From: Candidatus Proendomicrobium guianensium
GTDB lineage: Bacteria > Elusimicrobiota > Endomicrobiia > Endomicrobiales > Endomicrobiaceae
DNA: 12,609 nucleotides
Direction of reading: 5' to 3'
Assembly (NCBI GenBank): GCA_009785775.1
Contig: WQVR01000008.1
Location: 1-12,609, forward strand
Made by a program: the position numbers and the translations under genes. Of the stretch, positions 6,256 through 12,609 are shown one piece after another (the first letter of the stretch is position 1; every line of letters starts with the position of its first letter). The notes under the pieces were generated by a model, which ran no database searches, was not told the origin of the DNA, and saw nothing but the letters and a program-made list of their open reading frames with translations.

Positions 6256-6771
6256 ATGGAAAAACTGACGGTTTTAGGGTTAGATACAAACCTTTTTATT
6301 GCTCAGGTAGTAAATTTTACGCTGTTGTTTTTTGCGCTTAAATATTTGCTTTTTAGGCCTTTGCAGGGCGTAATGCAACGCCGTCGCGACAAAATTGCGC
6401 AAGGTCTTAAAGACGCTGATGACGCCGCCCGAACGCTTATTGAGGCTGACTCACGGCGGCTTGAAATTATTACAGCCGCGCGCGCTTCTGCCGAAACAAT
6501 AATGTCAGATACAAAAGTTGCCGCGCATGAATTAAAAAAGCAGTTATTTGACACTGCCGTAAAAAACTCTGAAGGGCTTGTAGAACAAGCCCGGCACAAA
6601 GCTGCCGAAGAGTTTGAAGAAGCGCGTAAAAATTTAAGTAAAATGGCGCTTGATTTAAGCCAGACGGTTGTAGGCAAAGTGCTTAACGAAGTTTTTACGC
6701 CTGAGCAAAAAGAAGAAATTTTAAATAAAGCCATAGAAAAAATAAAAACCTCTAAAACTTCGGGAGCTTAA
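6256..6771 (+). CDS. atpF: ATP synthase Fo subunit b (peripheral stalk)
   Basis: A 171-residue protein that links the membrane sector to the F1 head. One N-terminal membrane helix (about 12-33, FIAQVVNFTLLFFALKYLLF) is followed by RPLQGVMQRRRDKI, a typical b-subunit junction, and a long charged, alanine-rich helix predicted to form the right-handed coiled coil (about 40-150), ending in a short region rich in Glu and Lys. Length is normal. The ATG lies 3 bases after the atpE stop with no clear ribosome site, so translation is probably coupled to atpE. Only one b-type gene is present, which implies a homodimer. Confidence 0.95.
   Translation: MEKLTVLGLDTNLFIAQVVNFTLLFFALKYLLFRPLQGVMQRRRDKIAQGLKDADDAARTLIEADSRRLEIITAARASAETIMSDTKVAAHELKKQLFDTAVKNSEGLVEQARHKAAEEFEEARKNLSKMALDLSQTVVGKVLNEVFTPEQKEEILNKAIEKIKTSKTSGA
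6762..6766 (+). promoter_or_regulatory. Ribosome-binding site deciding the TTG start of atpH
   Basis: GGGAG lies inside the last codons of atpF, six bases before TTG at 6773. The first ATG in frame, at 6800, lacks a comparable site, so the TTG is preferred as start. Confidence 0.55.
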
Positions 6772-6772
6772 G

Positions 6773-7180
6773 TTGCTAAAGCCAAACAATAAAGTAAACA
6801 TGGCGCAAGTAAGGCAAATTGCCCAAAGTATAGCCGACTCAGACGAAGCAAGCCCGGAGGTATATAACTGGTTAATAAAAAACCTGTCTAAGCCGCAACT
6901 TAAATATTTTGTGCGCTATCTTCAAAAATGTGCTAGAGAGGCAAAAATTAAAGTTTATTATGCCGGCAATATGACAGACAAAGCCAAGCAAAATTTAAAC
7001 TTGGCAATAGAAGAAAACAAAATTTTAAATAGAGTTTTTTCAGATAAAAAAATAGAATATATAAAAGATGACGAGGCAATTATAGGCGGCCTTAAAATTA
7101 CCATGGGAGACTGGGTGCTAGACCAATCCCTCGGCGGCTTAAAACAGCAAGTAATAGACGCCGTAAAAGAAAACTTATGA
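6773..7180 (+). CDS. atpH: ATP synthase F1 subunit delta, short form
   Basis: The delta (OSCP) subunit joins the peripheral stalk to the top of the alpha3beta3 head. The C-terminal part is typical: DDEAIIGGLKITMGDW (98-113) followed by a LGGLKQQVIDAV helix corresponds to the family IGG-V-I-GD-DGS signature. The protein has only 135 residues, whereas about 175-180 is usual. The missing 40 or so fall in the N-terminal helical domain that grips the alpha N-termini, of which only about 60 residues (PEVYNWLIKNL and neighbours) remain. The TTG start has a GGGAG site, and starting at ATG 6800 would shorten it by nine more. Upstream sequence is atpF coding DNA, so no hidden N-terminus in this frame is expected. 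The stop overlaps the atpA start as ATGA. Confidence 0.88.
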   Translation: MLKPNNKVNMAQVRQIAQSIADSDEASPEVYNWLIKNLSKPQLKYFVRYLQKCAREAKIKVYYAGNMTDKAKQNLNLAIEENKILNRVFSDKKIEYIKDDEAIIGGLKITMGDWVLDQSLGGLKQQVIDAVKENL

Positions 7181-8697
7181 ACCCGCAAGAACTTATAAAC
7201 AAAATAGAACGCCAAATTATGTCTGCCGAAGTAGACAAAGCCGAGCTTGTAAATTACGGTTTTGTAGAAAGCATTGGCGATAGTATAGTATACGCTTCGG
7301 GATTATCAGAGGCGGGCTACTATGAAGAAGTTATTTTTGAGGACGATTCCGTAGGGTTTGTTTTCGGCATGGATGAAGATTTTGTTCAGATAGTGCTTCT
7401 TGCAGACTCAGGCCACATTTCTGCCGGCATGAAAATTCAAACCACTGGTAAAGTTTTAAGCATAGAAGTTTCACCGGAAATGCTTGGCCGCGTTGTAAAT
7501 CCTTTAGGCATTGCTTTAGACGGTAAAGAGCTTACAGCTATCGGCGGTTTGCGTTACCCGCTTGAAAAAATAGCGCCCGGCATTATCGCAAGAAGTTCCG
7601 TAAACCGCCCCATAAAAACAGGTATTAAAACTATAGACGCAATGATACCTATAGGGCGCGGACAGCGTGAACTTATAATAGGCGACCGCGGCACAGGCAA
7701 AACCGCAATAGCTATAGACACCATAATTAACCAAAAAAAACAAGACTTAGGCTTAAAAAAAGTTATCTGCATTTATTGCGCTATAGGGCAAAAACGCTCA
7801 AGCGTTGCCCAAATTGCACAAAGGCTTAAAGATTCAGACGCAATGGATTACACCATTATAGTTTCTGCAACCGCTTCAGACCCTGCTTCAATGCAGTATA
7901 TTGCGCCCATGGCGGCTTGCGCCATAGGCGAATACTTTATGGATAAAGGCGAAGACGTTTTAATAGTTTATGACGATTTAACAAAGCACGCTTGGGCATA
8001 CAGGCAAATTTCACTTTTACTAAGGCGCCCTTCAGCGCGGGAAGCTTACCCCGGCGATATTTTTTATTTGCACTCGCGCCTCTTAGAGCGCGCGGCAAGT
8101 ATGTCTGCCGAACACGGCGGCGGCACGCTTACAGCGCTTCCCGTTATAGAAACCCAAGGCAATGATGTTTCTGCCTATATTCCCACAAACGTTATTTCAA
8201 TTACCGACGGGCAAATATACTTAGAATCTGATTTATTTAACATAGGCCAACGCCCTGCGGTAAACACGGGACTTTCTGTTTCACGCGTGGGTGGGGCGGC
8301 GCAAAGTGAAGTTATGAAGCGCCTTGCCGGACCCCTGCGCCTTGAACTGTCGCAGTTCAAAGAACTTCAAACTTTCGCGCAGTTTGGTTCAGATCTTGAC
8401 GAAGACACCCTAAAACGCCTTGAGCGCGGCAAAAGGGTAAGGGAAGTTTTAAAGCAACCTCAATACAGCCCCTTAGACGAGGTTAGTGAAATTTTGTCGA
8501 TTTACGCCGTAACCAACGGCTACTTTGACGATGTTCCGCTTGAAAAAATTAATGCCGCCGAAGCGCACTTAATGGAATTTATAAACAAAAAATACGCCGA
8601 ACTGCCCGAAAAACTTACAGGCGCCAAATTTGATGATAACTTAAAAACGGCACTAGACAATGCCGTAAAAGACTTTAAAAAAACTTACGTGGCATAA
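7177..8697 (+). CDS. atpA: ATP synthase F1 subunit alpha
   Basis: A 506-residue subunit of normal length that forms the non-catalytic nucleotide sites and completes the catalytic ones. Visible are the N-terminal beta barrel, the P-loop GDRGTGKT (169-176), the Walker B region VLIVYDDL (261-268), the LLRRP--REAYPGD bearing loop (281-294), TNVISITDGQI, and the arginine finger Arg370 in LSVSRVGGAAQ. Two points are unusual: position 172 is Gly where alpha subunits normally have Gln (GDRQTGKT), and the loop reads PSARE where PPGRE is usual. The start overlaps the atpH stop by four bases (ATGA), indicating coupled translation. It ends with a double stop TAATAA, and atpG begins 5 bases after the first. 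Confidence 0.98.
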   Translation: MNPQELINKIERQIMSAEVDKAELVNYGFVESIGDSIVYASGLSEAGYYEEVIFEDDSVGFVFGMDEDFVQIVLLADSGHISAGMKIQTTGKVLSIEVSPEMLGRVVNPLGIALDGKELTAIGGLRYPLEKIAPGIIARSSVNRPIKTGIKTIDAMIPIGRGQRELIIGDRGTGKTAIAIDTIINQKKQDLGLKKVICIYCAIGQKRSSVAQIAQRLKDSDAMDYTIIVSATASDPASMQYIAPMAACAIGEYFMDKGEDVLIVYDDLTKHAWAYRQISLLLRRPSAREAYPGDIFYLHSRLLERAASMSAEHGGGTLTALPVIETQGNDVSAYIPTNVISITDGQIYLESDLFNIGQRPAVNTGLSVSRVGGAAQSEVMKRLAGPLRLELSQFKELQTFAQFGSDLDEDTLKRLERGKRVREVLKQPQYSPLDEVSEILSIYAVTNGYFDDVPLEKINAAEAHLMEFINKKYAELPEKLTGAKFDDNLKTALDNAVKDFKKTYVA

Positions 8698-8702
8698 TAA
8701 AA

Positions 8703-9578
8703 ATGGCGCAAAGCTTACAACAACTAAAGGCTCGCATAAACTCTTCAAACGGCATTGCCAAAATTACAAAGGCTATGGAGGCAATTGCCGCCTCTAAAAT
8801 TAAAACCGCGCGTAAATCTGTTGAGAAAACAAGGGCTTACGAAGAAAAAATACGTTATGTGGTGCAAAAAATTCTTGCCGATACAGATATTGCCAAATTA
8901 AGAAATACTTTTCTTGAAGACCGCCTTGAATTTTTAAACGAGCAAAAACCTGATGCATCCGCGCCTAAAAAACTTTTTTTTATAATTTCGCCCGATAAAG
9001 GGCTTTGCGGGGGGCTTGTTTCAAACATTGTAAAAAAAGCGGCAGAGCTCGTAACGGAAAACGACTATGTAGTTTGCATAGGCAAAAAAATTGAAAAAGC
9101 AAGCGCCAAAATGGGGCATAACATCATAGCGTCATTTCCTATGGGTACCGGATACCCTGAATACAACAGCATTTACCCTATGATAAACCTTGCCGTAAGC
9201 TATTATGTAAGCGTTCAGGTTGCAAGCGTAGTGCTTATTTATGCGCCTTTTAAAAACGCATTTGTGCAAGAAGTAACGGCTCAAACTTTAATGCCTATAA
9301 CTCCTGACGAAAACTTTAAAAATTCACATCACCGCTATTTGTTTGAGCCAAGCCCACTGGCGGTTTTAGAGCGTATATTGCCTTACTACATAGAAGTAGA
9401 ATTTTTTAACGCTTTAAAGAATGCCCACGCAAGCGAACAAGCCGCGCGTGTGGCGGCGATGAGTGCGGCTAAAGACAATGCGCTTGAAATATCGCAAACC
9501 CTTACTACCGCATACAACAAAATTCGTCAGGAAAAAATAACCAATGAAATACTTGATTTGGCAAGCGCACAAATATAA
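8703..9578 (+). CDS. atpG: ATP synthase F1 subunit gamma (central stalk)
   Basis: A 291-residue rotor shaft turning inside the alpha3beta3 head. The N-terminal helix has KARINSSNGIAKITKAMEAIAASK, the family hallmark, and the middle Rossmann-like domain contains FFIISPDKGLCGGLVSNI (92-109). The C-terminal helix runs through NALKNAHASEQAARVAAMSAAKDNA and TLTTAYNKIRQEKITNEI, matching the conserved gamma signature. Length is normal. No Shine-Dalgarno site precedes the ATG, which comes 5 bases after the atpA stop, so it probably depends on reinitiation. No chloroplast-type regulatory dithiol insert is seen. Confidence 0.97.
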   Translation: MAQSLQQLKARINSSNGIAKITKAMEAIAASKIKTARKSVEKTRAYEEKIRYVVQKILADTDIAKLRNTFLEDRLEFLNEQKPDASAPKKLFFIISPDKGLCGGLVSNIVKKAAELVTENDYVVCIGKKIEKASAKMGHNIIASFPMGTGYPEYNSIYPMINLAVSYYVSVQVASVVLIYAPFKNAFVQEVTAQTLMPITPDENFKNSHHRYLFEPSPLAVLERILPYYIEVEFFNALKNAHASEQAARVAAMSAAKDNALEISQTLTTAYNKIRQEKITNEILDLASAQI

Positions 9579-9590
9579 CAGGAACCTACT

Positions 9591-10988
9591 ATGGAAAACA
9601 CCCAACTAAACAAAGGCCGCGTGGTAAGCGTGCACGGCGCGGTGGTAGACGTGAAATTTGACGGGGACCTTCCCGAAATTTACGAGGCTCTGGAAATTGA
9701 CATGCCCAAAGGCACGCTTGTGCTTGAAACAATGTTTGAAACAGATGTAGATCAGGTGCGCGCCATTGCTTTAGGCATAACAGATTCCATGAAGCGCGGT
9801 ATGGAAGTGCGCCGCACGGGGGCGTCTATAAAGGTGCCTGTAGGTGAAAAAACCTTAGGCCGTGTTTTTAATGTTTTAGGAGAACCGCTTGACGGTTTGG
9901 AAAGTTTAGGGGCTGACAGCCCGCGCGACGAAATACACAAACCCGCCCCGAATTTAGAAGACCAAAAAACCGTGCCCGAAATGCTTGAAACCGGCATAAA
10001 AGTTATAGATTTAATGACGCCTTTTACCAAAGGCGGCAAAATAGGAATTTTCGGCGGCGCGGGCGTAGGAAAAACCGTGATAGTTAAAGAACTTATCCGC
10101 AATATAGCCACAGAGCACCGCGGGCATTCCGTTTTTGCCGGTGTGGGCGAGCGTACCAGAGAAGGCTCAGACCTTTGGAACGAAATGAAAGAAGCAAAAG
10201 TGCTCGATAAAACCGTTATGGTTTTCGGGCAGATGAATGAGCCACCGGGTAATCGCCTGCGTGTTGCTTTTACTGCATTAACCATGGCGGAATATTTCAG
10301 AGATCAAAAACATGAAGACGTTTTACTTTTTATAGACAATATTTTCCGTTTTGCCCAAGCGGGAAGCGAGGTTTCGGCTTTGCTTGGCAGAATGTCATCG
10401 GCGGTTGGTTATCAACCAAACCTTGCTTGGGATATGGGCGAATTGCAAGAACGTATTGCCTCAACCACCGAGGGCTCTGTAACTTCCGTTCAGGCGGTTT
10501 ATGTTCCTGCAGACGATTACACAGACCCCGCCCCTGTTACAGTTTTTGCCCATTTAGACGGCACGCTAACGCTAGACAGGGCAATTGCCGAGCAGGGACT
10601 TTACCCTGCGGTAAATTCTTTAATGTCTTCTTCAAGGCTGCTAGACCCAAATATTGTAGGAGACGAGCATTACCAAACAGCTATGGGCGTTAAAAAAATA
10701 CTTCAGCGTTATAAAGACTTACAAGATATTATTGCAATACTCGGGCTTGACGAGCTTAGCGACGAAGACAAATTAACCGTGTCACGCGCGCGCAAAGTGC
10801 AACGTTTTTTAACACAGCCGTTTTTTGTGGCTGAAACTTTCTCAACCATCTCCGGAAAATATGTTAAAACGGAAGATACCATAAGGGGATTTAAAGAAAT
10901 AATTGAAGGGCGCCATGATAGTATCCCCGAAGCGGCGTTTTATATGGCAGGTACTATAGAAGACGTGCTTAAAAAGGCAATTAAATAA
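9591..10988 (+). CDS. atpD: ATP synthase F1 subunit beta (catalytic)
   Basis: A 465-residue subunit carrying the catalytic sites. Motifs are complete: P-loop GGAGVGKT (155-162), catalytic Glu187 in GVGERTREG, Walker B aspartate 249 in LLFIDN, the VPADDYTDPAP catch loop (305-315), adenine-stacking Tyr338, and the DELSDED lever (387-393). Several usually invariant places differ: RMSSAVGYQPNLAWDMG (267-283) where RxPSAVGYQPTLA is usual, and YPAVNSLMSSSR (338-349) where YPAVDPLDSTSR is usual. The reading frame is intact and all catalytic residues are kept, so this looks like lineage divergence, not decay. An AGGAA site (9580-9584) precedes the ATG. The stop and the atpC start share one base (TAATG). 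Confidence 0.98.
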   Translation: MENTQLNKGRVVSVHGAVVDVKFDGDLPEIYEALEIDMPKGTLVLETMFETDVDQVRAIALGITDSMKRGMEVRRTGASIKVPVGEKTLGRVFNVLGEPLDGLESLGADSPRDEIHKPAPNLEDQKTVPEMLETGIKVIDLMTPFTKGGKIGIFGGAGVGKTVIVKELIRNIATEHRGHSVFAGVGERTREGSDLWNEMKEAKVLDKTVMVFGQMNEPPGNRLRVAFTALTMAEYFRDQKHEDVLLFIDNIFRFAQAGSEVSALLGRMSSAVGYQPNLAWDMGELQERIASTTEGSVTSVQAVYVPADDYTDPAPVTVFAHLDGTLTLDRAIAEQGLYPAVNSLMSSSRLLDPNIVGDEHYQTAMGVKKILQRYKDLQDIIAILGLDELSDEDKLTVSRARKVQRFLTQPFFVAETFSTISGKYVKTEDTIRGFKEIIEGRHDSIPEAAFYMAGTIEDVLKKAIK

Positions 10989-11419
10989 TGCACACGTTTG
11001 ACTTAGAAATAATGTCTTTAGAGGGGCTCATATTTAAAGGCGCGGTTACAAGCGCTATACTGCCCGCGGTGGGCGGTGAAATTACAGTCTATGCAGACCA
11101 TGAAGACATAATTGCAAATTTACACACAGGCGATATTATTTTAACTTTGCCGGAAAATTCCGGCCAGACAAAAATTAAAACTACTGGCGGTTTTTTGGAA
11201 GTTTTAAGCAACAAGGTCAATATTTTATCGTATTACGCCGCCGATATTGCTAAAGTTTCTGAGGAAAAAATTCTAAAAGCCCGTCAGCGCGCCGACGACG
11301 CTCTAAAGGAAAGCGCAAAACAAAACAAGCTTGTCGAAATTTTTTCAGAGTACGAAACCAAAAGAAATATAGCAGAAATCAGGGCAAATGTTTTACGCAA
11401 AACCCGAATTAAAGGTTAA
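10988..11419 (+). CDS. atpC: ATP synthase F1 subunit epsilon
   Basis: A 143-residue subunit at the foot of the central stalk that couples gamma to the c-ring and can restrain ATP hydrolysis. The N-terminal beta sandwich (1-88) has the family features FDLEIMSLEGLIF (4-16), ILPAVGGEITV (24-34) and GFLEVLSNKVNIL (68-80). The C-terminal portion (about 92-140) is long, charged and helical, enough for the two-helix hairpin used in inhibition. The recognised ATP-binding motif of Bacillus epsilon is not evident. The start overlaps the atpD stop by one base, so it is coupled. It is last in the operon. The 81 bases that follow contain no convincing terminator, only a weak TTTAC/GTAAA stem. Confidence 0.95.
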   Translation: MHTFDLEIMSLEGLIFKGAVTSAILPAVGGEITVYADHEDIIANLHTGDIILTLPENSGQTKIKTTGGFLEVLSNKVNILSYYAADIAKVSEEKILKARQRADDALKESAKQNKLVEIFSEYETKRNIAEIRANVLRKTRIKG

Positions 11420-11457
11420 TATTTACGACGATAATGTAAAATTTATGCAAATTTATA

Positions 11458-11486
11458 TGGCAACTTATTATTAAATGTGCTATAAT
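11458..11486 (+). promoter_or_regulatory. Promoter of the repeat lipoprotein gene
   Basis: A perfect extended -10, TGCTATAAT (11478-11486), lies 14 bases before the ATG at 11501. The -35 is poor (TGGCAA, 11458-11463, 17-base spacer). Transcription would start near 11493, leaving a leader of about 8 bases with only GAGAG as a weak ribosome site. The gene can therefore be expressed apart from the ATP synthase operon. Confidence 0.6.
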
Positions 11487-11500
11487 CGCAGTCGAGAGTT

Positions 11501-12445
11501 ATGATAACAAAAATACTTATTACCATGTTTATGGCGGGCTTGTTTTTCGGTTGCGCTTCCACGCCCCCTCCTGCGGCTGAACTGACCCCTTTGGAAATTT
11601 TAAGGCAAAGGCTTGTGGACAATTTAACGGATGTTCCGCAGGAAACCCGTGACGAAACAGGCCCTGTAGCTACAAAGAGGGAACTAGGTCGTCGGGCAGA
11701 CGGTACGGTTACGGGGTATGAGTATGTAAGTATTCTTACCGGTAATGTCGTTGCTACCGTAATAGTAGACCATACCGGCAGACGCGCGTTGTCGGGGAGA
11801 ATACCCAACGGTTTAGTGGTTCAACATAGCCCCGGAGGCTATGTTATAGCAGAACGTAATTATAACGCGGGACAGCTTGAAGGCGAAGTTATAGAATTTG
11901 ACGCTCGCGGTAATGCGGTACGCGTTGCAGATTATCGTGAGGGCAAGTTGCATGGGCTTGTACAAGAATTTACCCCTGCAGGCCGCCTTATAGAGGAAAG
12001 AAATTACCGTGCAGGTATGTTGCACGGGCCTGCGCGCACGTTTACCCGCGACGGCGCTTTAGTAAGGGTTGTGCATTACAGAAACAATGAACGTTGCGGC
12101 ATTGTGAGAGAATTTTTTCCGGCGGGTGCTGTAAAAACGGAGACTTCATATTTTCGCGGCTTAAGGGGCGGTTATCACAGGGAATTTAATAACCGCGGTA
12201 TTTTACAGGCAGAATATTACTATGCGCGTGGCATTTTAAACGGTTTGTCGCGCTTTTTTTATGAAGAAGGGACCATTCATCAGGAAGTAAGGTTTGCTAA
12301 CGGCGTAAGGCAGGGCGATACAAGAATTTTCTCCATAGCCAATCCGCATACCCCCATTTATGTAGACACCTATCGTAACGGCACAAGAGTGCGCCGCCGT
12401 GCTTTCTCTGCCAGCGGCGAACTTCTTTTCTCCTTAGATTTTTAA
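11501..12445 (+). CDS. Lipoprotein with tandem MORN-type (YwqK-like) repeats
   Basis: A 314-residue exported protein. The signal peptide ends in a lipobox LFFGC with Cys18 as the lipidated residue, followed by a proline-rich tether (STPPPAAELTP). With Ala at +2 it would be sorted outward by the E. coli rule, if that applies. After a unique region (about 30-110), residues 111-280 hold seven repeats of exactly 24 residues, anchored by aromatic residues at 121, 145, 169, 193, 217, 241 and 265, each with the pattern Y-x-x-G-x-x-x-G-x-x-x-x-F-x-x-x-G. An eighth, looser copy (Tyr291) follows. This is the MORN_2 / YwqK-like beta-hairpin type. Such proteins are often annotated as antitoxin-like, but nothing here supports a toxin partner. 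Role unknown; envelope binding or scaffold function is inference. Own promoter and terminator flank it. Confidence 0.88.
   Translation: MITKILITMFMAGLFFGCASTPPPAAELTPLEILRQRLVDNLTDVPQETRDETGPVATKRELGRRADGTVTGYEYVSILTGNVVATVIVDHTGRRALSGRIPNGLVVQHSPGGYVIAERNYNAGQLEGEVIEFDARGNAVRVADYREGKLHGLVQEFTPAGRLIEERNYRAGMLHGPARTFTRDGALVRVVHYRNNERCGIVREFFPAGAVKTETSYFRGLRGGYHREFNNRGILQAEYYYARGILNGLSRFFYEEGTIHQEVRFANGVRQGDTRIFSIANPHTPIYVDTYRNGTRVRRRAFSASGELLFSLDF
11858..12340 (+). repeat. Seven in-phase 72-base (24-residue) coding repeats
   Basis: Coding repeats within the lipoprotein gene, counted from the anchor aromatic codon. Spacing is exactly 24 codons across seven copies (Tyr121 to Phe265), while the codons themselves have diverged. 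The array is therefore old and kept by selection on the protein rather than a recent DNA duplication. Confidence 0.8.
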
Positions 12446-12500
12446 ATTTTTACTTTTTTATTGTTTTTTGCCTTTGCGCTTAGCGCACTTAGCAGGCAAT

Positions 12501-12524
12501 CGCTTAAAATTTTTAAGCGTTTTT
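12501..12524 (+). terminator. Intrinsic terminator after the repeat lipoprotein
   Basis: CGCTTAAA (12501-12508) pairs with TTTAAGCG (12512-12519) across a three-base loop and is followed by TTTTT (12520-12524), 56 bases after the stop. A second short stem, TGCGC/GCGCA (12475-12487), lies upstream without a T run. The opposite strand lacks a T run after the hairpin, so it acts on the plus strand. Confidence 0.75.
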
Positions 12525-12609
12525 CGAACTTTCGGGCAGTTTATAATAGCTCAAGTGTAGCCCGCTTCAAACATGCGAAAAACGATGAACTTAAAAATTT
12601 TTCGCTCAC

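Noticed and set aside
9752..10285. A 177-codon minus-strand open frame inside atpD
   Set aside because: It is antisense to the conserved beta-subunit P-loop region and is low-complexity Ser/Pro/Thr rich, as expected for a reverse-strand shadow.
11420..11500. Weak TTTAC/GTAAA hairpin and a direct repeat of AAATTTAT after atpC, considered as an operon terminator or operator
   Set aside because: The stem is AT-only at its core, short and without a T run, and the repeat is expected in AT-rich DNA. The operon's end point stays unknown.
1..12609. Mobile elements, CRISPR arrays, tRNA or rRNA genes, phage or defence genes
   Set aside because: Reading both strands showed no transposase, integrase, regularly spaced direct repeats, or RNA gene signatures; nearly all DNA is accounted for by the listed genes.

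Overview
The window is ordinary bacterial chromosome, moderately AT-rich, with mostly tightly packed genes, Shine-Dalgarno sites of the GGAGG type and sigma70-like promoters. The proteins are clearly bacterial. The character of the ATP synthase subunits (short delta subunit, unusual alpha and beta loop residues), the DUF5679-like zinc ribbon and the lipoprotein with MORN-type repeats would suit a member of the Elusimicrobiota or another little-sampled lineage. That placement is an impression from sequence style, not a demonstrated assignment.

Layout. Positions 1-1469 (minus strand) hold a family 2 glycosyltransferase followed by the N-terminal two thirds of UDP-glucose 6-dehydrogenase, which runs off the left edge. 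This looks like a small envelope or polysaccharide operon. A divergent promoter region (about 1480-1550) has two outward-facing TTGACA boxes. To its right a 49-residue zinc-ribbon protein ends in a strong intrinsic terminator, immediately followed by tex (S1-domain nucleic-acid-binding protein) and yajQ. A convergent, unrecognised secreted protein lies on the minus strand at 4538-5101.

From 5135 a promoter drives a complete eight-gene F1Fo ATP synthase operon in the canonical order atpB-E-F-H-A-G-D-C (a, c, b, delta, alpha, gamma, beta, epsilon), 5199-11419. Junctions range from a 40-base gap to 4-base overlaps, so translation is probably coupled at several of them. The membrane part (a, c, b) and the catalytic head with its stalk (delta, alpha, gamma, beta, epsilon) are both complete, and no atpI is present. 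After the operon, a gene with its own TATAAT promoter encodes a lipoprotein with seven tandem repeats of exactly 24 residues. It ends in an intrinsic terminator, and the last 85 bases probably enter another gene that cannot be identified.

No mobile element, CRISPR array, tRNA, rRNA or phage gene is visible, and no stretch longer than about 165 bases lacks a gene. No multi-gene undescribed system is evident. The points most worth a second look are the unusual residues and short delta subunit of the ATP synthase, the terminator set directly before tex, the unrecognised secreted protein, and the repeat lipoprotein.
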